Source: Ketobacter sp036337295
Lineage (GTDB): Bacteria > Pseudomonadota > Gammaproteobacteria > Pseudomonadales > Ketobacteraceae
Reading direction: 5' to 3'
Length of the DNA: 64,000 nt
Assembly: GCA_036337295.1 (NCBI GenBank)
Contig: JAYZEN010000001.1
Location: forward strand, 434,001 to 498,000
This document shows positions 52,592 through 60,235 of this stretch, in pieces. The notes beneath the pieces are model-generated. The model worked only from the letters and a program-made list of their open reading frames with translations. It did no database searches and was not told the DNA's origin. The position numbers and the translations under genes are program-made. Numbering within the stretch: the stretch's first letter is position 1; each line of letters starts with the position of its first letter.

Positions 52592-53521
52592 CTAACCCGC
52601 CGCCAGAACCCCTTCCTGCTCCGGCTGGACAAGTTCGTAGGCTTCCGGATGACGCCGCGAATCCTGAATGGCACGCCAGGCCAGGGGAATGTAGCGCATC
52701 CGCTCCGGCACCAACGGATAGAAGGTGCGCACTGACCAGGCAAACAGCTTGAACAGACGCTGGTCGGTCTTGCTGTAACGGACGTTGAACTTACGGCGGA
52801 AGTTCTGCGGCAGGGTAGCCACGGTGATTTTGTGCATACCCCAGCCCATGAGCGTCATCATCAGTTTGAACAGTGGCATGGGCAGCTTTCTCAATTCCTC
52901 GGGCCGCGGATAGCCGGCATAGAATTTGGGGTCCATGAGGTCTTCCAGCACCGGCCCCCACTGCAAGCGCTCCTCGATGATGTAATCGAACTGCTTCCAG
53001 TAGGCGTCTTCCGTCTGGGGAATGTATTTGTCCGGAATGCCCAGCAGGGCCCCCATACGCTGCCATTCGCTGAACATCTCTGCCCTCTCCTCGCGGCTCA
53101 CCGGTCGGCCGAAATATTCGTACATACGCAGGGTGGCATCAAAGCCGGTGATGTGTACCCAGGAATAGGCCTCCGGATCCAGGGCATGGTATTTGTTGCC
53201 GTGCTGGTCCACGCCTTTGATCTGTCGGTGCAGCTCGCGCAGGCGATGCCCCATTTCGATGGCTTTCTCCGGCCGGGAATACACCACCGGCCACAGCAAA
53301 CGGGTAGACTCTTTGGCCCGCCCCCAGGGATCAACCTTGTATTTTTTGTCTTTGGACACCGCCACATCGATGATCGGATGCGCGGACTGCAGCACAAAGG
53401 CCTGGGGCAGCATCAGATGGAACAGGTAGGAACCAAAGTTGCGCCAGGTGTTGGAGCCTGGGCCCAATGGCTGCAAATCGGGATTATTTTGTTTTTGTTG
53501 TACGTTGGCCGCTTGCGTCAC
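52592..53521 (-). CDS. MpaB-family oxygenase (DUF2236)
   Basis: GTG at 53521 is preferred because GGAGG lies six bases upstream, giving 309 residues. The family-typical helical pattern includes FHLMLPQAFVLQSAHP, AYSWVHITGFDATLRMYEYFGRP and REERAEMFSEWQRMGALLGIP. The HP, VH and histidine-bearing segments would ligate haem b as in latex-clearing protein and MpaB. Substrate is unknown; the family occurs widely in hydrocarbon- and lipid-degrading bacteria. A TetR gene lies 167 bases upstream with a dyad between them. Confidence 0.86.
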   Translation of the reverse strand: MTQAANVQQKQNNPDLQPLGPGSNTWRNFGSYLFHLMLPQAFVLQSAHPIIDVAVSKDKKYKVDPWGRAKESTRLLWPVVYSRPEKAIEMGHRLRELHRQIKGVDQHGNKYHALDPEAYSWVHITGFDATLRMYEYFGRPVSREERAEMFSEWQRMGALLGIPDKYIPQTEDAYWKQFDYIIEERLQWGPVLEDLMDPKFYAGYPRPEELRKLPMPLFKLMMTLMGWGMHKITVATLPQNFRRKFNVRYSKTDQRLFKLFAWSVRTFYPLVPERMRYIPLAWRAIQDSRRHPEAYELVQPEQEGVLAAG

Positions 53522-53583
53522 GGTATCCTCCAAAACGCCAGATGAGACAACGCACAAAATATGTCCTACCATCCCCAAAATCA

Positions 53584-53601
53584 AGTGACTAATCGGTCAC
53601 T
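53584..53601 (-). promoter_or_regulatory. TetR-type operator upstream of the MpaB gene
   Basis: AGTGAC-N6-GTCACT is a perfect inverted repeat 62 bases before the MpaB start. It has the size expected for a TetR dimer site, and a TetR gene is directly upstream. Confidence 0.7.
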
Positions 53602-53688
53602 CTTTTGGTGAAAAAGGACAGGTGGCACCAGCAACACCTTTCACCGCGCCCTGCACCGCCCCCAGAGAAGCAGAAATAATATTTATAT

Positions 53689-54297
53689 TCAGACGCTTAG
53701 AAGAGGCCGCAAGTAGTCTTCTGCAAACTCGCGCAGACTTTCCTCATTGGAAGGATCAATCACACCCCTGGGGCTCAGCATCAGGGATTGGGTCAACCGC
53801 AGCAACATTTCAGACATCATGTTGGCGTCCCCTTCCCGGATGTGGCCGATTTTCTGCGCCCGTACAATCTGGTTGGCCAGATACTGGCGGGAAAAGCTCA
53901 TGATCACCTCAAAATCGGTGGTGAGATAAGGCAGAACATGGTCCGGTTCCGTTTTCAGCAGCCGTTGCAGCACCTCGTTGCCATTTACCAGGCCACCGAA
54001 TTGCACGAAGGCCTCCAGCAAGGCATCCAGCGCCGAGCTGGTTTCCTTTATGGCGTTCTCAATGATCACCAGATGGCGCTGCAGCTCGCGAAAAATGACC
54101 GCCTTGAACAGCTGGTCTTTCTCGCTGAAACGGCGATACAGGGTGGCGCGCCCCATGCCGGCCCGTTTCGCCACATCTTCCATGGTGGTGCGGCGTAATC
54201 CGTATTCAATGTACAGTGATCGTGCGCTATCCAGAATCCTTTGGTTGGTGCTGTCCTCGTCCTCTTTGAGGAAGGCTTTGGGTATCTCAAGATTCAC
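53689..54297 (-). CDS. TetR/AcrR-family regulator
   Basis: A 202-residue protein. The N-terminal helix-turn-helix is ARSLYIEYGLRRTTMEDVAKRAGMGRATLYRRFSEK (about 26-61), and the rest is a helical ligand domain. It likely represses the MpaB gene downstream on the same strand. The ligand is unknown. Confidence 0.93.
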   Translation of the reverse strand: MNLEIPKAFLKEDEDSTNQRILDSARSLYIEYGLRRTTMEDVAKRAGMGRATLYRRFSEKDQLFKAVIFRELQRHLVIIENAIKETSSALDALLEAFVQFGGLVNGNEVLQRLLKTEPDHVLPYLTTDFEVIMSFSRQYLANQIVRAQKIGHIREGDANMMSEMLLRLTQSLMLSPRGVIDPSNEESLREFAEDYLRPLLSV

Positions 54298-54379
54298 GCT
54301 AATGGGTTCCTGTTAACTGTCGCTGGTTATTGTGATTATATGCGCGGTGGTTCCTGACCCTCTCCCGTATTCATTCAGA

Positions 54380-55249
54380 TTAGTCAAAGATCACGGTTTT
54401 ATTCCCGTGAATCACCACCCGATCCTCCAGATGGTAACGCAATCCGCGAGCCAGGACGATTTTTTCAACATCTTTGCCCAGCCTGACCAAATCGTCTTTG
54501 TTGTGGCGGTGACTGATCCGCTCCACATCCTGCTCGATGATGGGCCCCTGATCCAGGTCCTGGGTCACATAGTGGCAAGTGGCACCGATCAATTTCACGC
54601 CCCGGTCATAGGCCTGGTAGTAAGGGTTGGCTCCAATAAACGATGGCAGAAAGCTGTGGTGAATGTTGATGACCCGGCCACTGTATCGCTCACACACGGC
54701 CGCAGGCAGGATTTGCATGTAACGCGCCAGGACAATGGTGTCGGCGTCATACTGATGTAACAAAGCATCCACCTGGGTGAAATGTGGTGTCTTGTCGGCT
54801 TTGTCCACTGGAACATGATGGAACGGTATGCCATGCCATTCCACCATACCGCGCAGGTTATCGTGGTTGGCGATCACGGCGCTGATGTCGCAATAAAGCT
54901 CACCACTGTGCCAGCGATACAGGATATCCGCCAGACAATGGGAGGCATGGCTGGCCAGGATGACGACTTTCTTGCGTTCGCTGGAATCGTTGATAAACCA
55001 GCTCATTTTGAATTCATCCGCCAGGGGGGCAAACCGTTGTTTGAATTCCTCAATGCTGACACTGAGGGAGTCGGCCCGGATTTCATTGCGCATGAAGAAC
55101 CAGCCCGGATCGTCCGCCGATGCGCTGGCTTCGGAATGATAGCTGGCTTCTGTCAACCAGCCCCGGTGCTCACTGACGAATTCACTCACTTTGGCAACGA
55201 TGCCCACCCGATCCGGGCAACGAATGACGAGACGATAGGTTTGTTGCAT
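54380..55249 (-). CDS. purU: formyltetrahydrofolate deformylase
   Basis: A 289-residue PurU. The N-terminal ACT domain (YRLVIRCPDRVGIVAKVSEFVSEH) senses metabolites such as glycine/methionine in E. coli. The formyltransferase-type domain has the catalytic INIHHSFLPSFIGANPY and the TQDLDQGPIIEQ segment with its aspartate. It releases formate from formyl-THF, balancing one-carbon units. It sits 56 bases downstream of the PP2C-kinase gene on the same strand. Confidence 0.96.
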   Translation of the reverse strand: MQQTYRLVIRCPDRVGIVAKVSEFVSEHRGWLTEASYHSEASASADDPGWFFMRNEIRADSLSVSIEEFKQRFAPLADEFKMSWFINDSSERKKVVILASHASHCLADILYRWHSGELYCDISAVIANHDNLRGMVEWHGIPFHHVPVDKADKTPHFTQVDALLHQYDADTIVLARYMQILPAAVCERYSGRVINIHHSFLPSFIGANPYYQAYDRGVKLIGATCHYVTQDLDQGPIIEQDVERISHRHNKDDLVRLGKDVEKIVLARGLRYHLEDRVVIHGNKTVIFD

Positions 55250-55305
55250 GGCGATACCGATATTTACTGGCTGATGGCTCTAGGCGCGCCAGTATAAACG
55301 GATTC

Positions 55306-57039
55306 TCATTTCAGCCACAAACCCAGGGTCAGAAGATTGGTTACCAGTAATGTCAGCGCCACCCAACGCCAGAACCGGGCCGGGTCCCGCTCCAGCAACG
55401 GCCGCTGCTCCACCTTCAGAAAAGCCGGATTCGGGTGTTTCAGATCGTGCACCCACTCCGACAGCGAGTCGTAGCGCAGCTCCGCATTGGTTTGCAGGGC
55501 TTTGCGCAGGGCACCGTCCAGCCACAATGGCACCATGGGGTTACGCCGGTAAGCGGGCGTGTATTTCAGGTCGAGGAATTCGGCGGCGGTACCGGCCTTT
55601 TGGAACGCCTCTCCGAACGGGTGCTTGCCGGTGAGCAATTCATACAGCACCACCGCCAGGGAGAACTGATCACTGCGCTCCGAGCGCGGCCGTTGCAAGC
55701 GATATTCCGGCGCCGAATAATCCAGGGTGCCCAACGCGTGTTCCCGCTCAAAACTGGTGGCGATCTCATCCACCCCGGCCACATACACCGAGCCGAAGTC
55801 GATGATCACCGGATCGTCCCCTTTCATGACAATGTTGTCGGGCTTGATGTCCTGATGCAGGGTCTCGCGGCGATGAAAGGCCCGCAGCCCCTGCACCAGT
55901 TTTTCCGCCAACCCCACCACCGCGGGTACGTCCAGGGTGTGCTGCTGTTGCAGCAACTTGGCCAGGGTCGGCCCTGGCAGGTCTTCCGTGAGATAGTATA
56001 AAAAGCGCCGTGACGGTCCGGCATCCACCACCTTCACCACATAGGGCGAATCGATGCGGCGCCCCACCCACTCCTCCATGATGAAGCGCTCAATGTAGGC
56101 CACGTTATCCACGTAGTTCACGGATGGGGTTTTCATCACCGCCACCTGCCCGCTGACCTCATGGCGAACCCGGTACAACTGACTGCGCTGGCTGGCGTGA
56201 ATCTGTTCCAGCACGCACCAGCCATCCAGTTTGAAGCCCACTTCCAACTCCGGGGGGAACGGTAATTGGCGCAGGGTCTGTAATACGTCTTCGTTGGTTT
56301 CCTGGCCCAGTTGCTCCACCTGCACCAGCTGGCAGGTCAGGTTGTCGGTGCTCTGGTTGTCGAGGGCCTGCTGCACCAGGGTTTCCACTGCGGCCTGCAG
56401 GTTATCGCCCTGTGCCTGCAGAGTCTGCAGCAACTCCCGCTGGCTCAGGAACTCATGCACGCCGTCGGTGGTTAACAGAAAGCAGTCCCCGGGCTCGATG
56501 TCCACCACTTTCAGGTCCACGTCCAGGTTGAGATCAATGCCCAATGCCCGCGACAGGTAACTTTGCGACGCCGAGATGCGGGCCGTATGGTCCCGCGTCA
56601 TCTGCTCCAATGTGCCCTCGCGCAGGCGCCAGACGCGGGAATCCCCCACATGGAAAATATAGGCGGAACGGGATTTGAGGATGACGCAACTGAAGGTGGT
56701 GACGTAGCCTTTTTCCGCCTCCAGGTAACGTTGCCCCTGGCCGAACAGCCAACGGTTCAACGCCGTCAGGACTTTGTGGGCTGACTGTTTGACACTCCAG
56801 GAATCCGGTGTGGAGTAATAGTCATTCACAAAACCGGTGATGGCGATTTCAGATGCCTCGCGGCCGGCTTCCGCCGCACTCACGCCATCGGCAATGGCCA
56901 CCACAATGCCCTTGCGGTTCAACAGACTGCCATCGGGAATCTTGATGGCCATGCTGTCTTCATTCTGGGGTTTAACCCCGGCACTGCTGAACTGGGCCGC
57001 ACTGACCCGTAGCTGCTGCTTGGTGTTTTCTATGGCCAT
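55306..57039 (-). CDS. PP2C phosphatase-protein Ser/Thr kinase fusion, C-terminal membrane anchor
   Basis: A 577-residue bifunctional protein. Residues 1-240 are a PP2C phosphatase with the metal aspartates D51 (AIADGVS), D192 (TTDGVHE) and D232 (STDNLT). Residues 265-535 are a protein kinase with K303 (VAVMKT), catalytic loop D397 in HQDIKPDN (HQD in place of HRD) and D414 in DFG. A hydrophobic C-terminal anchor lies at 558-575. P. aeruginosa has a Ser/Thr kinase gene (PA1782) beside its nitrate/nitrite assimilation genes, so this is a conserved association. A role in controlling nitrate assimilation is inference. Confidence 0.9.
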   Translation of the reverse strand: MAIENTKQQLRVSAAQFSSAGVKPQNEDSMAIKIPDGSLLNRKGIVVAIADGVSAAEAGREASEIAITGFVNDYYSTPDSWSVKQSAHKVLTALNRWLFGQGQRYLEAEKGYVTTFSCVILKSRSAYIFHVGDSRVWRLREGTLEQMTRDHTARISASQSYLSRALGIDLNLDVDLKVVDIEPGDCFLLTTDGVHEFLSQRELLQTLQAQGDNLQAAVETLVQQALDNQSTDNLTCQLVQVEQLGQETNEDVLQTLRQLPFPPELEVGFKLDGWCVLEQIHASQRSQLYRVRHEVSGQVAVMKTPSVNYVDNVAYIERFIMEEWVGRRIDSPYVVKVVDAGPSRRFLYYLTEDLPGPTLAKLLQQQHTLDVPAVVGLAEKLVQGLRAFHRRETLHQDIKPDNIVMKGDDPVIIDFGSVYVAGVDEIATSFEREHALGTLDYSAPEYRLQRPRSERSDQFSLAVVLYELLTGKHPFGEAFQKAGTAAEFLDLKYTPAYRRNPMVPLWLDGALRKALQTNAELRYDSLSEWVHDLKHPNPAFLKVEQRPLLERDPARFWRWVALTLLVTNLLTLGLWLK

Positions 57040-57087
57040 TGAAGGTCGATCACAATGCAGGGTTGATTAGGTCCGACTCTGATAAAG

Positions 57088-57113
57088 CAGAGGCCACCGG
57101 GTGGTGGCCTCTG
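57088..57113. terminator. perfect hairpin between narK and the PP2C-kinase gene
   Basis: An 11-bp perfect stem, CAGAGGCCACC/GGTGGCCTCTG, with a 4-base GGGT loop. On the minus strand it is followed by CTTTAT, a poor T-run. It probably lowers readthrough from narK into the kinase gene rather than stopping it fully. Confidence 0.7.
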
Positions 57114-57123
57114 TGCTGTTGGC

Positions 57124-58599
57124 TCAGCTTACTTCAATCAGCTGTACCGTGCCATCGGGCAGCACTTCCGTCATGTGGCCCTCAGGCTCCTCCAGGAACT
57201 GCACCAGCACAAACACGGCGCCGGCACAGGCCGCGATCACCATAAAGAAGGTGGACGCATCGACGAAGGACAACACCGTGAGGAAAGTCACCGCACCCAC
57301 GTTACCGTAGGCACCAGCCATACCGGCAATCTGGCCGGTCATGCGGCGCTGCACCAGGGGCACCATGGCGAACACGGCGCCTTCACCGGCCTGCACGAAG
57401 AAAGAACAACACATGGTGGCCACCACCGCCACCCAGATCCACCAGCCGGCATCGATCTGGCTCAGCACCAGGTAACCCACCGCCAGGCCGGCAATCAGGA
57501 TGCTCATGGTTTTCTTGCGGCCGAACTTGTCACTGATCCAGCCACCACCGGGTCGCGCCGCCAGGTTCATGAAGGCAAAGCCGGAGGCCAAAAGCCCCGC
57601 TTTCACCGCATCCAGGCCGAAGGTGTCCATGAAAAACAGGGGCAGCATGGAAACCACCGCCAGCTCCGAACCGAAGGTCACGAAGTAGGCCCAGTCCAGC
57701 ACGGCAACCTGCTTGAATTTGTAACCCTGCTGCGGGGATTCCGGCTGCGGATCGGTGAACAGGTGGCTGTTCACTTTGTAGATCTGCGTCACCTGGAACA
57801 CAAACAGTACCGCCAGACCGATCCACAATGCAGTGGCGGCACCCGCGGTCAACAGCTTCAGGTTCTCCGGCCCCAGTTTCCAGGTCAGCACCGCCAGCGC
57901 AATGTACATGGGAATGTTCATGCCCAGGTAAAAATAGAAATCCTTTTTGGAACTCACTTCCAGACCACCGGATTTCTTGGGTTTGAAGTAGGTGGAACCC
58001 TTGGGTGTATTACGCGCCTTGAAGTAAAAGAACATACCGTACACCAGGGCAATGACACCGGTGGAAGCAATCGCATAGCGCCAGCCTTCAGGCCCGCCGT
58101 AAAGCAGGGCAACCGTGGGCAGGGTCATGGCAGCGGCGGCGGAACCGAAGTTACCCCAGCCACCGTAGACTCCTTCCGCCAGACCAACCTGCTTGGCAGG
58201 GAACCACTCGCCCACCAGGCGGATACCGATAACAAAACCGGCGCCGACAAAGCCCAGCAGGAAACGGCTCAGGGCCAGCATCTCGTAGCTGGTGGAGGAG
58301 GCAAACAGGAAGCATACAAATGAGGAGAGCACGAGCAAACCACTGTACACATGGCGTGGACCGAACTTGTCCACCAGAATACCGATAATGATGCGGGCGG
58401 GAATGGTCAACGCCACGTTCAGAATCATCAGGGCTTTGACCTGCTGCTGACTCAGGTCGAAGGTCTCCTTAATGGCCGCCAGCAGAGGCGCATGGCTGAA
58501 CCACACCACGAAGGTAATAAAGAAAGCAACCCAGGTCAGGTGCAATGTACGAATACTGGGATTACTGAAATCCAGCAGATTCAATTTACCGCTACTCAT
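57124..58599 (-). CDS. narK: nitrate/nitrite transporter NarK/NasA type
   Basis: The start MSSGKLNLLDFS has GGAG six bases upstream and lies 22 nt after the predicted sigma-54 start site, giving 491 residues. It is a 12-helix major facilitator with both nitrate-signature motifs (GVYGGWGNFGSAAAAM and MAGAYGNVGAV). It imports nitrate for assimilation. An extra region with GSTYFKPKKSGGLEVSS separates the two halves. It is divergent from the nasB-like gene and followed by the PP2C-kinase gene. Confidence 0.94.
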   Translation of the reverse strand: MSSGKLNLLDFSNPSIRTLHLTWVAFFITFVVWFSHAPLLAAIKETFDLSQQQVKALMILNVALTIPARIIIGILVDKFGPRHVYSGLLVLSSFVCFLFASSTSYEMLALSRFLLGFVGAGFVIGIRLVGEWFPAKQVGLAEGVYGGWGNFGSAAAAMTLPTVALLYGGPEGWRYAIASTGVIALVYGMFFYFKARNTPKGSTYFKPKKSGGLEVSSKKDFYFYLGMNIPMYIALAVLTWKLGPENLKLLTAGAATALWIGLAVLFVFQVTQIYKVNSHLFTDPQPESPQQGYKFKQVAVLDWAYFVTFGSELAVVSMLPLFFMDTFGLDAVKAGLLASGFAFMNLAARPGGGWISDKFGRKKTMSILIAGLAVGYLVLSQIDAGWWIWVAVVATMCCSFFVQAGEGAVFAMVPLVQRRMTGQIAGMAGAYGNVGAVTFLTVLSFVDASTFFMVIAACAGAVFVLVQFLEEPEGHMTEVLPDGTVQLIEVS

Positions 58600-58632
58600 C
58601 GGACTCTCCAGAAAAAATGACCTGCTCTTCAT

Positions 58633-58648
58633 AGCAACCCGTATGCCA
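58633..58648 (-). promoter_or_regulatory. sigma-54 promoter of narK
   Basis: On the minus strand TGGCATACGGGTTGCT matches the -24/-12 consensus closely, with GG and GC ten bases apart. Predicted start site is near 58622, 22 nt before the narK ATG. Confidence 0.85.
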
Positions 58649-58721
58649 TCCCCAGAAAAGTGCACAAAAAAAGAGAAATGACTTCTATTTTGGATCTCAG
58701 CTGATCACAAACTTACCAAAA

Positions 58722-58738
58722 AGCACTGTTATGGTGCC
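58722..58738. promoter_or_regulatory. NtrC-like palindromic site
   Basis: AGCACTGTTATGGTGCC matches 11 of 17 positions of the NtrC site TGCACCATATTGGTGCA, with perfect GCAC/GTGC arms. Its centre is about 108 bases upstream of narK and about 185 upstream of the nasB start site, suitable for an enhancer shared by both. Confidence 0.6.
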
Positions 58739-58888
58739 AAATCCACTCAAAATGGCATCTTTATCGATCACAAAGACAACCGCCTAAATTTCAATTTTGC
58801 ACTCTATATGAACACCGACAGATCCAACCCCTACCATTAAAGTGCATTTTTCAGTTTGCCCCGCAGCAGCAGCGTTAACCCCGCGCCC

Positions 58889-58904
58889 TGGCATAAGGCT
58901 TGCT
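58889..58904 (+). promoter_or_regulatory. sigma-54 promoter of nasB-nasA
   Basis: TGGCATAAGGCTTGCT fits the -24/-12 consensus, with GG at 58890-58891 and GC at 58902-58903. Predicted start site is near 58915. Confidence 0.85.
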
Positions 58905-58947
58905 AAATTCCCTGATATACAAGCAGATTTTCATGAGGCGCCACGCG

Positions 58948-60213
58948 GTGAAAACGGAAAGCAGTAAACCGAAGCTGGTATTTGTGGGCAACGGCATGGC
59001 CGGCACACGCACACTGGAAGAGCTCCTGGCTCTGACTCCGGACAAGTACGCCATCAGCGTGATCGGCGAAGAGCATTTCGGCAATTACAACCGGATCATG
59101 CTGTCACCGGTGCTGGCCGGCGAAAAAACCATTGAGAACATCATGCTCAACGATGACGAATGGTATCGCCGCAATAACGTCGTCTTCTATAAGGGAGAGC
59201 AGGCGGTGGCCATCGACCGGGTGAAACGTCAGGTCACCACCAGGAATGGCAAGTGCATCCCCTACGATCGCCTGGTACTGGCCACCGGATCAACACCCTT
59301 CCGCATCCCGGTGCCCGGCAACAACCTCACCAATGTGCTCACCTTTCGCGACATCGACGACGTCAACAATATGCTGCAGTTGAGTCGCCACAAACAACAT
59401 GCCGCCGTCATCGGTGGCGGCCTGCTGGGACTGGAAGCCGCCAACGGGTTGCGCAAACAGGGCATGGATGTCACTGTGGTTCACGCCTATGATGCCATCC
59501 TCAATCGTCAGCTGGACAAAACCGCGTCCCGCCTGCTGCAGGACACCCTGGAACAGAAAGGCATCCGTTTTCTGATGAACGCAGCCACGGATTCGATCCA
59601 GGGCAACACCAACAACGAAGTCTGCGGACTGAAATTCAAGGACGGCCGGCAACTGGTGGTGGACATGGTGGTGATGGCCACCGGTGTTCAGCCCAATGTT
59701 GCGCTGGCCAAATCCAGCGGCCTGCAATGCGATCGCGGCATTCTGGTGAACGATGTCATGCAGAGCTTCGACCCGGCGATTTACGCCGTGGGCGAATGCG
59801 TCCAGCATCGCGGACAGCTGTTTGGCCTGGTGGCTCCGGGCTACGACCAGGCGCGGGTATGCGCCAACCACCTGGCGGAAATGGGCATTGCCCGCTACAC
59901 CCAGAAAGCACTGGCCACCCAGCTCAAGATCACCGGCATACAGGCATTTTCGGCGGGCCAGTTTGATCATGTACCGGACAGCGAAGAAATCACATTCTTC
60001 GATGGACAACTGGGTCACTACAAAAAACTGGTTATCAAGGACAACCGGCTGGTGGGTGCAGTATTGTATGGCGACACCCAGGACGGCGGCTGGTTTTTCG
60101 ATCTGATCCAGCAACAAACGGATATCTCACCGATCCGGGACCAACTCATTTTCGGCAAAGACTTCTGTCAGTGGCCGGAACAGGCGACCGCCCCCCTGCC
60201 TGCAGCAGCCTGA
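58948..60213 (+). CDS. nasB: NasB-like FAD/NAD(P) oxidoreductase, nitrate reductase electron-transfer subunit
   Basis: The GTG start has GAGG nine bases upstream and lies downstream of the predicted sigma-54 start site; an ATG at 58933 is the alternative. The 421-residue product begins KTESSKPKLVFVGNGMAG with the FAD-binding VGNGMAG. NAD-binding follows in AVIGGGLLGLEAA, and the AVGECVQHRGQLFGLVAPGYDQ segment resembles the N-terminal half of NirB. It probably passes electrons from NAD(P)H to the reductase encoded 22 bases downstream. Confidence 0.88.
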   Translation: MKTESSKPKLVFVGNGMAGTRTLEELLALTPDKYAISVIGEEHFGNYNRIMLSPVLAGEKTIENIMLNDDEWYRRNNVVFYKGEQAVAIDRVKRQVTTRNGKCIPYDRLVLATGSTPFRIPVPGNNLTNVLTFRDIDDVNNMLQLSRHKQHAAVIGGGLLGLEAANGLRKQGMDVTVVHAYDAILNRQLDKTASRLLQDTLEQKGIRFLMNAATDSIQGNTNNEVCGLKFKDGRQLVVDMVVMATGVQPNVALAKSSGLQCDRGILVNDVMQSFDPAIYAVGECVQHRGQLFGLVAPGYDQARVCANHLAEMGIARYTQKALATQLKITGIQAFSAGQFDHVPDSEEITFFDGQLGHYKKLVIKDNRLVGAVLYGDTQDGGWFFDLIQQQTDISPIRDQLIFGKDFCQWPEQATAPLPAAA

Positions 60214-60235
60214 CAGAAACACAGGGCGTAAGAAC

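Larger units (their letters stand above)
58600..58947. other. narK-nasB divergent control region
   Basis: The 348 bases hold two back-to-back sigma-54 promoters and NtrC-like sequences. A main palindromic site lies at 58722-58738. Additional half-sites include GTGCAC (58660-58665), TGCACT (58798-58803) and AGTGCA (58841-58846). No gene is present. Translation of the nasB-like gene cannot begin at the in-frame ATG at 58900, because that codon lies inside the promoter. Confidence 0.65.
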
